A stretch of 64,000 bases of DNA from Taibaiella lutea. GTDB taxonomy: Bacteria; Bacteroidota; Bacteroidia; Chitinophagales; Chitinophagaceae. The position numbers and the translations under genes were made by a program. Positions within the stretch are counted from its first letter, which is position 1, and the number at the start of each line of letters is the position of its first letter. The stretch is from positions 213,990-277,989 of the forward strand of contig NZ_VWSH01000001.1 of assembly GCF_008629695.1 (NCBI RefSeq), given 5' to 3'. Positions 51,414-61,244 of the stretch are shown in pieces. The notes beneath the pieces are model-generated. The model was not told the origin of the DNA. It made no database searches and saw only the letters and a program-made list of their open reading frames with translations.

Positions 51414-52181
51414 TTATTTATCGTCACCACTGAATACAGAACGGATGTACTCCGAATTCAGACGGCGAATGTTTTGTACAGAAATTCCTTTTGGACATTC
51501 TGCTTCACAAGCTTCTGTATTGGTACAACTTCCGAATCCTTCTTTATCCATTTGATCCACCATGTTTGTTACACGGCTCATACGTTCAGGTTCGCCTTGA
51601 GGCAACAATGCCAGATGCGCAACTTTAGCAGAAAGGAATAACATCGCTGAGGAATTCTTACAAGAGGCTACACATGCACCGCAACCAATACAAGCCGCCG
51701 CTGCGAAAGATTCGTCAGCTTTGTCTTTATTGATAGGAAGATTGTTGGCATCCTGTGCATTTCCGGTATCGACAGAGATATAACCACCAGCCTGAATAAT
51801 ACGGTCAAACGCACGGCGATCCACCATCAAATCTTTGATGACCGGGAAAGCTTTTGCACGCCAGGGTTCCACCACAATTGTGTCGCCGTCTTTGTAGGCA
51901 CGCATGTGAAGCTGACAGGTGGTTGTCTGCGCCCAGGGGCCATGTGCCTGACCATTGATATGCATGGAACAAGCACCACAAATACCTTCACGACAATCAT
52001 GGTCAAAAGTAATAGGTTCCTTTCCTTCGTTGATCAACTGTTCGTTCAACACATCAAACATTTCCAAAAAGGACATTTCAGAAGAAATATCTTTTACCTG
52101 ATAGGTTTCAAAACCGCCTTTGTCTTGTGCATTTTTCTGACGCCAAACTTTAAGGGTCAGATTCATATTGTAATGTTCCAT
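51414..52181 (-). CDS. sdhB: Succinate dehydrogenase/fumarate reductase iron-sulfur subunit
   Basis: The 255-residue protein has all three clusters. The 2Fe-2S site is in [27 protein letters not shown]. The 4Fe-4S site is in [15 protein letters not shown]. The third cluster is in [15 protein letters not shown]. It passes electrons from the flavoprotein SdhA to the membrane cytochrome SdhC. It is the last gene of the sdh operon on the minus strand. Its start codon (ATG at 52181) lies just seven bases after the inverted repeat that bounds the inserted four-helix-bundle gene, so its original ribosome-binding site may have been changed. An ATG five codons downstream (52166) is an alternative start. 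Confidence 0.95.
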   Translation of the reverse strand: MEHYNMNLTLKVWRQKNAQDKGGFETYQVKDISSEMSFLEMFDVLNEQLINEGKEPITFDHDCREGICGACSMHINGQAHGPWAQTTTCQLHMRAYKDGDTIVVEPWRAKAFPVIKDLMVDRRAFDRIIQAGGYISVDTGNAQDANNLPINKDKADESFAAAACIGCGACVASCKNSSAMLFLSAKVAHLALLPQGEPERMSRVTNMVDQMDKEGFGSCTNTEACEAECPKGISVQNIRRLNSEYIRSVFSGDDK

Positions 52182-52187
52182 CTAATT

Positions 52188-52634
52188 AATTTGATGATGT
52201 GTCAATTTGATAATTTGATTATGATTTAGAGCTGGAAATTATTTTTGAAAGTACCCTTTGTATAGATTGAATATCATTTATCAATTCCGGACAATCAGGA
52301 TAATTTACAGCTTCATTGCATAATAACAACCAATATTCCGTTTCGTCAGCCTCTTTGGCTGCTATTTTCATTTTATGAATAAAATCATTTTTACTTTCTG
52401 CATTTTGCGCTTCTCTTACATTGGCTCCAATTGAAGTACCTGATTTAAATAATTGATTAGCTAAATTGTATTTCTTTATCTTTTCCAATGTTTCTGAAAA
52501 TACGATTATTGCCAAGGCGAATTTAAATGTTAACTCAACTATTAAATTCTCTTTATTAGTCTGCATTCAAAAGGCTATTTATAATGATGTGCAATTCTTT
52601 TCCGGAAATCATCAAATCAGCACATCATCAAATT
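52188..52634 (-). mobile_element. Cassette-like insertion between sdhA and sdhB bounded by inverted repeats
   Basis: The left arm lies at 52188-52220 and the right arm at 52604-52634. Read inward, both begin AATTTGATGATGTG, then have three differences, then share ATTTGAT-n-ATTT (25 of 29 bases match). They enclose a single gene for a four-helix-bundle (S23-type) protein of the kind known from 23S rRNA intervening sequences. No transposase is inside. The structure suggests a small non-autonomous mobile unit. Confidence 0.6.
52219..52566 (-). CDS. Four-helix-bundle protein, S23/IVS family
   Basis: The 115-residue protein matches the family named for proteins encoded in 23S rRNA intervening sequences: LTFKFALAIIVFSETLEKIKKYNLANQLFKSGTSIGANVREAQNAESKNDFIHKMKIAAKEADETEYWLLLCNEA. 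The signature S-G-T-S-I-G-A-N-v-R-E-A is intact. The proteins form pentamers, and their role is unclear. The gene lies between sdhA and sdhB on the same strand and would be carried on the sdh transcript. It sits inside inverted repeats, as described for the cassette. Confidence 0.9.
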   Translation of the reverse strand: MQTNKENLIVELTFKFALAIIVFSETLEKIKKYNLANQLFKSGTSIGANVREAQNAESKNDFIHKMKIAAKEADETEYWLLLCNEAVNYPDCPELINDIQSIQRVLSKIISSSKS

Positions 52635-52640
52635 ACCAAA

Positions 52641-54617
52641 TTATTTATAAGAACGCTGCGTAGGATGCATTATCTCATAATCCAGAGCCTCTTTATGCAA
52701 TTCCCAGTTACTGATATCTTTATATTCCCAGGCTGAAACGTACATGAATTTTTCATCATCACGTTTTGCTTCACCTTCATCTGTTTGTGATTCTTCACGG
52801 AAGTGACCACCACAGCTTTCTTCACGATTCAAAGCATCTTTACACATCAATTCACCTAATTCAATGAAATCAGCTACGCGATTCGCTTTATCCAATTCTG
52901 TATTCATACCGTCTGCAGAACCCGGAATACGGACATTGCTCCAGAATTCTTTGCGCAATGCCTGAATTTCTGTAATAGCTTCCTGCAATCCTTTTGCATT
53001 ACGCGCCATTCCGCATTTCTCCCACATAATCTTACCAAGACGTTTGTGCATGCTTTCAACAGATTCTGTTCCCTGAATGCTCATCAATTTGTTGATGCGG
53101 TCCGCAACTTCCTGTTCTGCTTTCACAAACTCAGGGTGGTCTGTAGGAATAGCTTTTGTGCGGATATCGTCAGCGAGATAATTACCGATTGTGTAAGGAA
53201 TTACAAAGTAACCGTCAGCAAGGCCTTGCATCAATGCAGAAGCACCCAAGCGATTTGCTCCGTGGTCGCTGAAGTTGGCTTCACCTAAAGCATATAAACC
53301 AGGAACGGTTGTCATCAATTCGTAATCAACCCAGATACCACCCATTGTATAGTGAACGGCAGGATAGATACGCATTGGCATTTCATAAGGATTTTCACCG
53401 GTAATTTTTTCGTACATATCGAAGAGGTTACCGTATTTCTCTTTTACTACTTCTTTACCTAAGGTAATAGCCTTATCCAATGCAGGGTTGTGATCGCCTT
53501 GTTTGTTACACTCAATTCTGCCGTAACGCTCAATGGCTGCAGCAAAATCAAGGAATACAGCTTGTTTGGAAGTACCTACACCATAACCGGCATCGCAACG
53601 CTCTTTTGCCGCACGGCTTGCCACGTCACGGGGAACAAGGTTACCGAATGCAGGGTATCTTCTTTCCAGATAATAATCTCTTTCGTCTTCAGGAATATCT
53701 TTTGCTTTACGTGTATCGTTTTGTTTTTTTGGTACCCAGATACGGCCATCGTTACGTAATGATTCAGACATCAGGGTCAATTTGGACTGATGATCGCCTG
53801 AAACAGGAATACAGGTCGGGTGAATCTGTGTATAGCAAGGGTTTCCAAAGTAAGCGCCTTTTTTGTGCGCTTTCCATGCAGCGGTAACATTACTGCCCAT
53901 TGCGTTGGTAGATAAATAGAAAACGTTACCATAACCACCACTTGCCAGCAATACCGCATGTCCGAAATGACGCTCCAGTTTACCTGAAACCAAATCGCGT
54001 GCAATAATACCACGAGCCTTACCATCAATCTTAACAATATCAAGCATTTCATGGCGATCGTACATAGTTACATTACCCAATGCAATCTGACGCTCCAAAG
54101 CCTGGTAAGCGCCAATCAATAATTGCTGTCCGGTTTGACCTGCAGCATAGAAAGTACGCTGAACTTGCGTACCACCGAAAGAACGGTTGCTGAGCAAGCC
54201 ACCATATTCACGTGCAAAAGGAACACCCTGAGCGACGCATTGGTCAATGATATTGGCACTTACTTCAGCTAAGCGGTGAACGTTGGCCTCGCGTGCGCGA
54301 TAATCGCCACCTTTAATAGTATCGTAGAAAAGACGGAATGTAGAATCACCGTCATTTTGATAATTTTTTGCAGCATTGATACCACCTTGTGCAGCAATAG
54401 AGTGTGCACGACGGGCAGAATCCTGAAAGCAAAATGCTTTAACCTTATAACCCATTTCACCCAAAGAAGCTGCAGCAGAGGCTCCGGCAAGACCGGTTCC
54501 TACAATGATAACTTCAATGTTACGCTTATTGGCAGGATTTACCAATTTACAATGATCTTTATAATCTGTCCACTTTTGAGCCATCTGGCCCGCAGGTATT
54601 TTTGAATTAAGAGGCAT
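52641..54617 (-). CDS. sdhA: Succinate dehydrogenase/fumarate reductase flavoprotein subunit
   Basis: The 658-residue protein has the FAD-binding motif [21 protein letters not shown], the flavin-linking His in [19 protein letters not shown], the active-site regions [30 protein letters not shown] and [19 protein letters not shown], and the C-terminal helical domain. It oxidises succinate to fumarate, or the reverse, as the catalytic subunit. Length and order (cytochrome, flavoprotein, iron-sulfur) match the B-type three-subunit enzyme of Bacteroidota. The gap to sdhB, 459 bases, is far larger than normal because of the inserted cassette. Confidence 0.96.
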   Translation of the reverse strand: MPLNSKIPAGQMAQKWTDYKDHCKLVNPANKRNIEVIIVGTGLAGASAAASLGEMGYKVKAFCFQDSARRAHSIAAQGGINAAKNYQNDGDSTFRLFYDTIKGGDYRAREANVHRLAEVSANIIDQCVAQGVPFAREYGGLLSNRSFGGTQVQRTFYAAGQTGQQLLIGAYQALERQIALGNVTMYDRHEMLDIVKIDGKARGIIARDLVSGKLERHFGHAVLLASGGYGNVFYLSTNAMGSNVTAAWKAHKKGAYFGNPCYTQIHPTCIPVSGDHQSKLTLMSESLRNDGRIWVPKKQNDTRKAKDIPEDERDYYLERRYPAFGNLVPRDVASRAAKERCDAGYGVGTSKQAVFLDFAAAIERYGRIECNKQGDHNPALDKAITLGKEVVKEKYGNLFDMYEKITGENPYEMPMRIYPAVHYTMGGIWVDYELMTTVPGLYALGEANFSDHGANRLGASALMQGLADGYFVIPYTIGNYLADDIRTKAIPTDHPEFVKAEQEVADRINKLMSIQGTESVESMHKRLGKIMWEKCGMARNAKGLQEAITEIQALRKEFWSNVRIPGSADGMNTELDKANRVADFIELGELMCKDALNREESCGGHFREESQTDEGEAKRDDEKFMYVSAWEYKDISNWELHKEALDYEIMHPTQRSYK

Positions 54618-54729
54618 CTTATTATGATTTGAGATATGAGATTTGAGATGTTAGATTTTTGAAGAAAATCATCAAAGCATCTTTACTCAATATTCAGAAT
54701 TTTGTTATTTATTTTTTACTGTTGACTTA

Positions 54730-55389
54730 TTACACCCAATGCATGTAAAACGCAATCGGCATCATAATAAAAATGAAAGGAACAATGATTGAAAAAGCAT
54801 AACCAATGCCGCGGATAATCGGCCTGTATTTGGAAGTACTTAAACCCAATGTCTGAAATGCGCTCCAAAAGCCGTGAAGCAGATGATATGCCAAAGCAAT
54901 GCAACCCAGGATGTAAACAATTACGACCCAAAGTTCGCTGAATGTAGCCTGCATTTTATCATACAAAGAAATTTCTTCTCCGGTAGTGATTTGGTTATAG
55001 CGGTTAGGCCCCCAGAAGTGCCAAAGGTGTAAGACCAAAAACAATAAAATCAAAGTACCTAATAAGCCCATAGAACGGCTATACCATTTGCTGCTTTTAT
55101 TGCCCGGGTTAATTTCATAACCAACAGGGCGCATTTTCTGATTCTGAAAAGTAAGCATCAAGCCTTGAACAATATGGAGGATAATGCCTGCGAACAAGCC
55201 AACTTCTGCAATATGCATTAAAAGGTTTGTACCTAAAAAGTGAGCAGCATCGTTAAATGATTCGACATTGATAAAAACCAAAGAGTTCACATAGCAATGC
55301 ACACAAAGAAATGCAATTAAAGATACACCGGTGATACCCATAACAAGTTTTTTACCGATGGAAGATGTAAAGGCGTGTTTCCAATTCAT
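54730..55389 (-). CDS. sdhC: Succinate dehydrogenase cytochrome b subunit
   Basis: The 219-residue protein has five predicted membrane helices (for example LVMGITGVSLIAFLCVHCYVNSL, LLMHIAEVGLFAGIILHIVQGLML, LLGTLILLFLVLHLWHFW, LGCIALAYHLLHGFWSAF, FSIIVPFIFIMMPIAFYM). Conserved His residues sit in several of them and would bind two haems. This is the single-chain cytochrome of B-type succinate dehydrogenase, anchoring SdhA/SdhB and passing electrons to or from menaquinone. It is the first gene of the operon and has a -7 promoter element about 50 bases upstream. Confidence 0.94.
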   Translation of the reverse strand: MNWKHAFTSSIGKKLVMGITGVSLIAFLCVHCYVNSLVFINVESFNDAAHFLGTNLLMHIAEVGLFAGIILHIVQGLMLTFQNQKMRPVGYEINPGNKSSKWYSRSMGLLGTLILLFLVLHLWHFWGPNRYNQITTGEEISLYDKMQATFSELWVVIVYILGCIALAYHLLHGFWSAFQTLGLSTSKYRPIIRGIGYAFSIIVPFIFIMMPIAFYMHWV

Positions 55390-55441
55390 AATGTAAGAAG
55401 GAAAAAATTGAATTGTAATTTTATTGTCATTTTTTCGGTGG

Positions 55442-55449
55442 CAAAGTTA
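55442..55449 (-). promoter_or_regulatory. -7 promoter element of the sdh operon
   Basis: On the minus strand this is TAACTTTG, a match to TAnnTTTG. The predicted leader is about 48 bases to the sdhC start. Confidence 0.5.
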
Positions 55450-55533
55450 ATACCCAAATTCAACAATTGCTAACAATTTTTTAAAAAAATGTATCCTTAT
55501 TGCGTCAAAAGCCCGATAGATAAAGCATTTAGC

Positions 55534-56508
55534 TCATCTTTTTTTATGAAAGAACAAATATTGCTGAATGCCAATGCAATAAACCGGATAAAGGCGCGCG
55601 TATGTTGTTCCTAACATGTGGAAAGTAGCAGCACAATCAATACGTAAATTGGAACGTATGATGAACTGAACACCAGGACTCATGTCAACAAAATAGTTGC
55701 CTTGCAGCGCCGGCGGATAACGTACAGACTCCAGATAATATTCATTGGCTTCGCCTACAAAAAGGTTGACTTTAGCTGTCTGATAAGCCTTGCCATGAAA
55801 TTCAAGGTAAAGGTTCACATTCGTCTGATTGTAATCTTTATATTTTCGCGGCAACAATAAATAACCGAACGAAAGGCTGTAAGTAAGGGCTTTACCATAT
55901 TGAATAGTAATGGGAACAGGCGGCAGGTTATCAATCGGGTCGGGAGAATCTCCGCTATTTTCAGATGGCAAAATGCCTCCGAATGTTCCGGACACTGCAA
56001 ATTTATTTTTCAGGTAAGTACCGATAAGGCCAGCCCCTACCCCGGTATTGTCGCCATATTCCAAATCAGGCTCTGTTTCATGATGCGTAGTTTTCACAAG
56101 CGTCCCTTCCGCATAAGCAGCCATCCGCAAATGTTCGTTTTCTCCGTCTCTGGAAAAGAACCGGTATTTACCATACAGGTGAACTCCATTAAATTTATAA
56201 GGGTATTTAGCTCCTCTTTCCGGTGTGTTATGGAAAGGAAATTCAACGGGAAAATTTTCACCATGATGATTGGAAGTAATGCCTGTAAGATATACCGAAA
56301 ACCTGGGCGTGACACCATACATCAATCGTAAGTAGGTCATGTTCCTGATTTTATCGACCTCTTTATATGTTTCGGAAAACAGCCGGATGCCTAACGCATT
56401 TTTAGGAATACTGCTCGCAGCTTCGCTCAAAGGGAAAAGCTCCTGAGCATTTGAATATTGCCCAAAGACGGTCAAAAGTAATATTGATATGAATATGTTT
56501 TTTTGCAA
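55534..56508 (-). CDS. Outer-membrane protein, probable beta-barrel, unknown function
   Basis: The 324-residue protein has a signal peptide (MQKNIFISILLLTVFGQYSNAQ). It then has many amphipathic strands (LGIRLFSETY, FSVYLTGITSNHHG, VHLYGKYRFF, LRMAAYAEGTLV, TYSLSFGYLLLP, NVNLYLEFHGKAY). A His/Glu-rich loop (VKTTHHETEPDLEYG) could bind metal. It does not match a barrel family I recognise. It lies 34 bases after a heavy-metal-binding protein on the same strand, which hints at a joint role in metal handling. Confidence 0.8.
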   Translation of the reverse strand: MQKNIFISILLLTVFGQYSNAQELFPLSEAASSIPKNALGIRLFSETYKEVDKIRNMTYLRLMYGVTPRFSVYLTGITSNHHGENFPVEFPFHNTPERGAKYPYKFNGVHLYGKYRFFSRDGENEHLRMAAYAEGTLVKTTHHETEPDLEYGDNTGVGAGLIGTYLKNKFAVSGTFGGILPSENSGDSPDPIDNLPPVPITIQYGKALTYSLSFGYLLLPRKYKDYNQTNVNLYLEFHGKAYQTAKVNLFVGEANEYYLESVRYPPALQGNYFVDMSPGVQFIIRSNLRIDCAATFHMLGTTYARLYPVYCIGIQQYLFFHKKR

Positions 56509-56542
56509 AAAGCTTGTTCTTTAAGTTATCATTTAATTTTCA

Positions 56543-57031
56543 TCACGACGCCAATTTCAGGCTATAGACATGTCCTTTTGCCGGACTTTCATTTGTATTG
56601 CTTTCATTCTTTCCCGAAGAGAACATCTTTCCTAAGAAACGAAACTTTGCATTTGCAGATTGGATATTTTTTGCATCAGGAAATAAATACAAGTCATTGC
56701 CTATCGTAAATCCCTTTTCATGCATCTTCACCTTTTGCATGTCAATTTCAGCATCCAAAAATCTTACTGAAAATCCCGCATCCTTTACGGCTTTTGCAAT
56801 CTTTAAAAAATCAATATCTGAACCTTCTTTGAATTGTAATGTTCCTTCTGTACTTGCAAGGTTCATGTTTACATTTTTCACAAAAGAAAGTTTACGTAAT
56901 TGTATTTCAACACTGCGGCTGCATTGAGAACAAGTAAGCCCGTTAATGCCTACTTTAGCTGATAATACCTGAGCCTGACAATGATTGACCATCATCAATA
57001 ATAACATTACATAAACAAATCTTTTGAACAT
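56543..57031 (-). CDS. Periplasmic heavy-metal-associated (HMA) domain protein
   Basis: The 162-residue protein has a signal peptide (MFKRFVYVMLLLMMVNHCQA). An HMA domain follows with the metal-binding pair GLTCSQCSRSVEIQLRKLSFVKNVNMNLASTEGTLQF, a CxxC that binds copper or a similar ion. A C-terminal extension of about 75 residues ends in Asn/Ser/Lys-rich sequence. HMA proteins usually pass metal to a transporter or sensor. I use the ATG at 57031. A longer frame reaching 57196 runs into the divergent DUF3810 gene and adds non-homologous residues. Confidence 0.85.
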   Translation of the reverse strand: MFKRFVYVMLLLMMVNHCQAQVLSAKVGINGLTCSQCSRSVEIQLRKLSFVKNVNMNLASTEGTLQFKEGSDIDFLKIAKAVKDAGFSVRFLDAEIDMQKVKMHEKGFTIGNDLYLFPDAKNIQSANAKFRFLGKMFSSGKNESNTNESPAKGHVYSLKLAS

Positions 57032-57125
57032 AAGCCACGTCTTAGACTGTAAAGTTAAGTAATTTAGGTGTTGCAGTACATCGAAAAAGAATCCCGATTC
57101 ATCATTAATCCTCGCTGCCGAAAGC

Positions 57126-58220
57126 ATGCCCATTAAACAGAGTAAAGGTGTCGTTATAAGATTTGTAGCATTAATTACTTTAATTGTGCTTACCATTCTG
57201 TTGCAAACAGCTTTGCAAAATCACCCTGCTTTCCTGCGTTTTTACATTCGTAATATTTTCACTCCCCTACAGCAATTAAGGAGTTATTCATTTAATGTTC
57301 TGTCTTTCAGCATCGGCGATATTATTTATCTGCTATTGCTTTTATTACTCTTATTAATAACTATCAGGCTTATATTTTTTCTCTTTACCATCCGTAAAAA
57401 CGGTTATGATTTTAAAGTAGAGCTGCTACGGTTTTTGCTTTTCCCTGTCATTGTTTATTTTTTGTTTCTATTGCTTTGGGGAGGTAATTATTCAAGACTA
57501 CGCCTTTCAGCCCATTGGAATCTTGAAAGCCTCAAATGGGATAAAACAGCGCTTATTACACTCAATAATGAATTGGTGCAAAAAATGAATAGGGAACAGA
57601 ATACGCCCATTGTTTATACCAATCTGGAAGGTACCAATAAAATTGCCAATGCACTCTATCATGCATGTTATAAGGATAAAATTGCACAGTTAAAGGTGAA
57701 GCCTACTTCTTTGGGCTATATGCTGAATTATATCGGCGTGCAGGGCTATTATAATCCGTTATCAGGGGAAGCACAATTCAACAGGTTTATCCCTCCTTTC
57801 ATGCATCCTTTTGTAGTAAGTCATGAAATGGCGCATCAGACAGGCATTGCAGCAGAAGACGATGCCAATTTGCTGGCTTATGTTTTAGGTTCCGAAAGTA
57901 ATATTCCAGAATTTCGTTACTCTGCCTATTTCAATATTTTCATTTATGCTTATGCAGATTTGAAAGAAAGAGATTCGGTTGCTGCAAAAAATGTCTATGC
58001 TCTACTCAATCAGCAAAGCCGTAATGACATGGATACTTTAAGGGCTATGAATAGAAAATACCGCAGCTCCTTCCGGAAATTCACTAACTCCATGTACGAT
58101 GAGTATTTGAAAATGCATGGGCAGGAAGAAGGACTGAATACTTACAGTGATGTAACACGTTGGGTTTACTTCTGGGAACACAGCACACAAAAAAAGGCAG
58201 ACCTGAATGTCTGCCCTTAA
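57126..58220 (+). CDS. DUF3810 membrane protein with zinc-peptidase motif
   Basis: The 364-residue protein has three N-terminal membrane helices (FVALITLIVLTILLQTALQ, IIYLLLLLLLLLITIRLIFFLF, FPVIVYFLFLLLWGGNY). A large soluble domain has HExxH (VSHEMAHQTGIAAEDDANLLAY), which includes a downstream Glu that could be the third zinc ligand. This matches DUF3810, a Bacteroidota family thought to be a membrane metalloprotease. The substrate is unknown. Its end overlaps a hairpin terminator. Confidence 0.88.
   Translation: MPIKQSKGVVIRFVALITLIVLTILLQTALQNHPAFLRFYIRNIFTPLQQLRSYSFNVLSFSIGDIIYLLLLLLLLLITIRLIFFLFTIRKNGYDFKVELLRFLLFPVIVYFLFLLLWGGNYSRLRLSAHWNLESLKWDKTALITLNNELVQKMNREQNTPIVYTNLEGTNKIANALYHACYKDKIAQLKVKPTSLGYMLNYIGVQGYYNPLSGEAQFNRFIPPFMHPFVVSHEMAHQTGIAAEDDANLLAYVLGSESNIPEFRYSAYFNIFIYAYADLKERDSVAAKNVYALLNQQSRNDMDTLRAMNRKYRSSFRKFTNSMYDEYLKMHGQEEGLNTYSDVTRWVYFWEHSTQKKADLNVCP
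58196..58215. terminator. Hairpin at the end of the DUF3810 gene
   Basis: A 7-bp stem (GGCAGAC with GTCTGCC) and 6-base loop sit within the last codons, between convergent genes, with A/T runs on both sides. Confidence 0.55.
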
Positions 58221-58238
58221 AAATTTGATTTCGAAAAA

Positions 58239-59561
58239 CTATTCGGTCACTTCTTTTAATAATTTCCTTGTTTCTGCAAGCTTATCAGTTTGCTCTGTCC
58301 TTGCATAGATTTCTTTCAAACCTGTAAGCGAATTGACATATTCAGTCATTTGCTCTTTGGTAAGTTTGTCTTTTTTAGGAGAGAAAATATCTCTTGTTTT
58401 TTCCAGATAAGGCAATGCTTTTACAAATTCAGCATTTTTATCTTTATCCAATTGGTCATACTTAGCCTGATCTGCTTTTGAAGTACCCAATCCATTCATA
58501 ACAGTTAGAATGCGGGAAGCATTATTATAATAATAGCTGCCCAGCTGGAAATTATAAGTGCCGTTATCCGGAGCCAGTTCCACTGCTTTTTTATAGGCAG
58601 CCTCTGCTTTGGCGCCATATTCAGCAGCTTTTGGATTAGAACTTCCGTCTTTAGGATATGCAATATTATAATTAAGGATTCCAAGGTTCATATATAAATC
58701 TGCATTCTTTGGATCTTTGTTAATGGCATCTTCCATTTTAGTGATTGCCTCATTTTGAGTTCCACTTGAAATGGCAAGATTTAAATCCAGCGCCTGAAGA
58801 TTCTTGTCATTGGGAAATTTTGAAAGACCTTCGGCAATTGTAGCTGATTGATTGGCTTTATCTCCTTTTTTCTCGTACGCTTGCGCTAATACCAGATAGA
58901 TACTTGGTTCTGAAAGATAAGCGCTGCTTTTTACCTGACTAAGATTTTTAACTGCTTCATCCAATTTTCCGTTAACATCAGCGCCTTGTTCATTAGAACT
59001 GTAATAAGCGTTGAAACCCATATACATAACAGCTTGGGCACGAATAGTATCTACAACAGGTACAGCTTGAAAACGTTTGTCCTTATCTTCTCCAAGTAAC
59101 GTTTTACTTTGTTTGAATAAACCGTAAGCATCAGAATAATGACTTTGGTTATAAGTTTTCACACCATCATTAAATGAATGGAAAGCAGCATTTACTAATA
59201 AATTCACTACTTTTTCATCTGTGCTTAATTTAGGATTTAACTCTATCGCTTTATTCAATGCTGCTATACCTTCTTTATAAGGTTCATCAGCATTTAAGTT
59301 AGGATTTTCCTGCATACCAATATAAATACCTGCTTTTGTCAACCATGTTTCCGGTTTATCCTTCGTATCAGGATTAGTAACAGCCAGATCAATTGCCTCC
59401 TTAGCCTTTGCATACGAAATAGCAGCAAGGTCCGGACTCGCAGCAGCTGCGGTAGTAGCGGTTTCTAATTGTTTGGTTGCTTCTTTAAGTTTATCTTTTT
59501 GTGCAAATGCAGCAGCAGACATCATTATTCCGGCAGAAAGGAATAAGACTTTTTTATTCAT
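58239..59561 (-). CDS. Secreted tetratricopeptide-repeat protein
   Basis: The 440-residue protein has a signal peptide (MNKKVLFLSAGIMMSAAAFAQ) and several TPR motifs. The clearest are around residues 200-260 (SIYLVLAQAYEKKGDKANQSATIAEGL), 270-300 (AITKMEDAINKDPKNADLYMNLGILNYNIA) and 305-345 (KAEAAYKKAVELAPDNGTYNFQLGSYYYNNA). TPRs bind other proteins. It is probably a periplasmic scaffold or assembly factor and has no catalytic domain. It is transcribed away from the ribosomal operon. Its specific partner is unknown. Confidence 0.88.
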   Translation of the reverse strand: MNKKVLFLSAGIMMSAAAFAQKDKLKEATKQLETATTAAAASPDLAAISYAKAKEAIDLAVTNPDTKDKPETWLTKAGIYIGMQENPNLNADEPYKEGIAALNKAIELNPKLSTDEKVVNLLVNAAFHSFNDGVKTYNQSHYSDAYGLFKQSKTLLGEDKDKRFQAVPVVDTIRAQAVMYMGFNAYYSSNEQGADVNGKLDEAVKNLSQVKSSAYLSEPSIYLVLAQAYEKKGDKANQSATIAEGLSKFPNDKNLQALDLNLAISSGTQNEAITKMEDAINKDPKNADLYMNLGILNYNIAYPKDGSSNPKAAEYGAKAEAAYKKAVELAPDNGTYNFQLGSYYYNNASRILTVMNGLGTSKADQAKYDQLDKDKNAEFVKALPYLEKTRDIFSPKKDKLTKEQMTEYVNSLTGLKEIYARTEQTDKLAETRKLLKEVTE

Positions 59562-59795
59562 AATAAGATGTTATTTTGAAATGAGCGGTAAAAATACTGT
59601 AAATATTCAAAGAAAATAATCTCCTAAACGGATAAGAATAAAAAACGTAAATTTGCCTCCCTGATTTAACGATTTCGTAATCTCAGGATGGTTTTGCTTT
59701 AGGAAGCAGTTAGATCAAAAACAAATTGTCATTAATTTTAATGCGATTAAAATTTAGGGAATATTTTGAATATTTATACCCTTGATGAATTTTTT

Positions 59796-59826
59796 TTTGG
59801 TATTCGAAATAATCTTCCTACTTTTG
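59796..59826 (+). promoter_or_regulatory. Promoter of the alpha ribosomal operon
   Basis: TTTG (59796-59799) is followed after exactly 19 bases by TACTTTTG (59819-59826), a full Bacteroidota promoter. The infA ATG at 59844 leaves a leader of about 12 bases. The rest of 59562-59843 holds no gene. Confidence 0.8.
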
Positions 59827-59843
59827 CAAACCTTTTGTAAAAT

Positions 59844-60062
59844 ATGGCAAAACAATCTCTGATAAAACAAGACGGAAATATAGTAGAAGCATTATCTAAT
59901 GCTATGTTCCGTGTTCGTTTGGAAAATGGACATGAAATTTTAGCAACTATCTCCGGAAAAATGCGTATGCACTACATCCGCATACTGCCCGGCGATAAAG
60001 TTGGCGTAGAAATGAGTCCTTATGATTTATCGAGAGGCCGCATTATATATAGGTACAAGTAA
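59844..60062 (+). CDS. infA: Translation initiation factor IF-1
   Basis: The 72-residue protein is a complete IF-1: [72 protein letters not shown]. The S1-like OB fold binds the ribosomal A site during initiation. It opens the alpha operon, directly after a strong promoter. In many Bacteroidota secY and map lie just upstream, but here a TPR gene on the other strand takes that place. Confidence 0.97.
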   Translation: MAKQSLIKQDGNIVEALSNAMFRVRLENGHEILATISGKMRMHYIRILPGDKVGVEMSPYDLSRGRIIYRYK

Positions 60063-60093
60063 GTTTATTTTAAATTTCAAATTTCAAATACAG

Positions 60094-60210
60094 ATGAAAG
60101 TTCGTGCAGCCATCAAAAAGCGTAGCGCCGATTGTAAAATCGTTCGTCGCAAAGGCGTTTTATTCGTTATCAACAAAAAAAATCCTCGCTTTAAGCAACG
60201 TCAAGGATAA
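60094..60210 (+). CDS. rpmJ: 50S ribosomal protein L36
   Basis: A 38-residue protein, [21 protein letters not shown] and onward, ends in NPRFKQRQG. It is the B-type L36, lacking most of the zinc-binding Cys (one Cys remains, in ADCK). It lies 31 bases after infA, as expected in this operon. Confidence 0.92.
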   Translation: MKVRAAIKKRSADCKIVRRKGVLFVINKKNPRFKQRQG

Positions 60211-60270
60211 TTCTTAACAGCGAAGCAGGAAACAAAGTAGTTTTCAAATCGTAAATAGTAAATACACAAC

Positions 60271-60651
60271 ATGGCTCGTATAGCTGGTATTGATCTTCCC
60301 AAAAACAAACGTGGCGAAATAGGCCTTACGTACATCTTTGGTATCGGACGTAGCACCGCTCGTTACATTTTAGACAAGTCTGAAATAGACTATAATAAAA
60401 AAGTAAACGAATGGAATGACGAAGAACAAACTGCAATTCGTAACATCATCAACGGAGAATTCAAAGTTGAAGGTCAATTACGTTCTGAAGTGCAAATGAA
60501 CATCAAACGTTTGATGGATATTGCATGTTACCGCGGTCTTCGTCATCGTAAAGGATTGCCTTTACGTGGTCAACGTACTCGTACTAACAGTCGTACTCGT
60601 AAGGGTAAACGTAAAACGGTTGCTGGTAAGAAAAAAGCGCCAAAGAAGTAA
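60271..60651 (+). CDS. rpsM: 30S ribosomal protein S13
   Basis: The 126-residue protein is a complete S13: [34 protein letters not shown] with a helix-hairpin-helix, the central [23 protein letters not shown] segment that contacts 16S rRNA, and a lysine-rich C-terminal tail. It lies 60 bases after rpmJ. The 150-base gap before rpsK is longer than usual and holds no gene. Confidence 0.97.
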   Translation: MARIAGIDLPKNKRGEIGLTYIFGIGRSTARYILDKSEIDYNKKVNEWNDEEQTAIRNIINGEFKVEGQLRSEVQMNIKRLMDIACYRGLRHRKGLPLRGQRTRTNSRTRKGKRKTVAGKKKAPKK

Positions 60652-60801
60652 AATTGATCTTGAGATACTCTATCTCAACTCAGTTTCAAGACAATTGCAT
60701 TTTCACCGGAGCCTCCTTTTACTTCTTGGCACAGGTTAGGGACGATGCAGCTTAACCAAGGTTAAGTACATTTTTTAACAGACTACCTTTTTTTAAAGAA
60801 A

Positions 60802-61203
60802 ATGGCAAAAGCAAAACAAGGCGCTAAAGTAGCAGCCAAAAAACGTGTAGCAAAAGTTGATACCCACGGTGACGTGCATATCAGTGCTACATTCAACAAC
60901 ATTATCATCAGCTTTACCAACAAGCAAGGACAAGTTATTTCCTGGTCTTCTGCAGGTAAAATGGGTTTCCGTGGTTCTAAAAAGAACACTCCATACGCTG
61001 CTCAGCAAGCAGCAGCAGATGCAGCAAAAGTTGCATTGGATGCGGGTATGAAAAAAGCGGACATATTTGTAAAAGGACCGGGTTCTGGTCGTGAAGGAGC
61101 TATCCGTTCTGTAGCTAACAGTGGTATCGAAGTAGTAACTATCAAAGATATTACTCCAATGCCTCACAATGGTTGCCGCCCTCCTAAGAAAAGAAGAGTA
61201 TAA
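60802..61203 (+). CDS. rpsK: 30S ribosomal protein S11
   Basis: The 133-residue protein has the S11 signature ([45 protein letters not shown]) and the C-terminal rRNA-binding region [17 protein letters not shown]. It forms part of the platform of the small subunit. The spacer to rpsD (183 bases) contains a perfect 31-base palindrome. Confidence 0.97.
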   Translation: MAKAKQGAKVAAKKRVAKVDTHGDVHISATFNNIIISFTNKQGQVISWSSAGKMGFRGSKKNTPYAAQQAAADAAKVALDAGMKKADIFVKGPGSGREGAIRSVANSGIEVVTIKDITPMPHNGCRPPKKRRV

Positions 61204-61244
61204 TCTTATTATATTGGAAATGGTGTTTTAATTACCCGTTTCTG

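Noticed and set aside
52219-52566. Intervening sequence of a 23S rRNA gene
   Set aside because: The protein family is the same, but no rRNA sequence flanks it and the neighbours are sdhA and sdhB.
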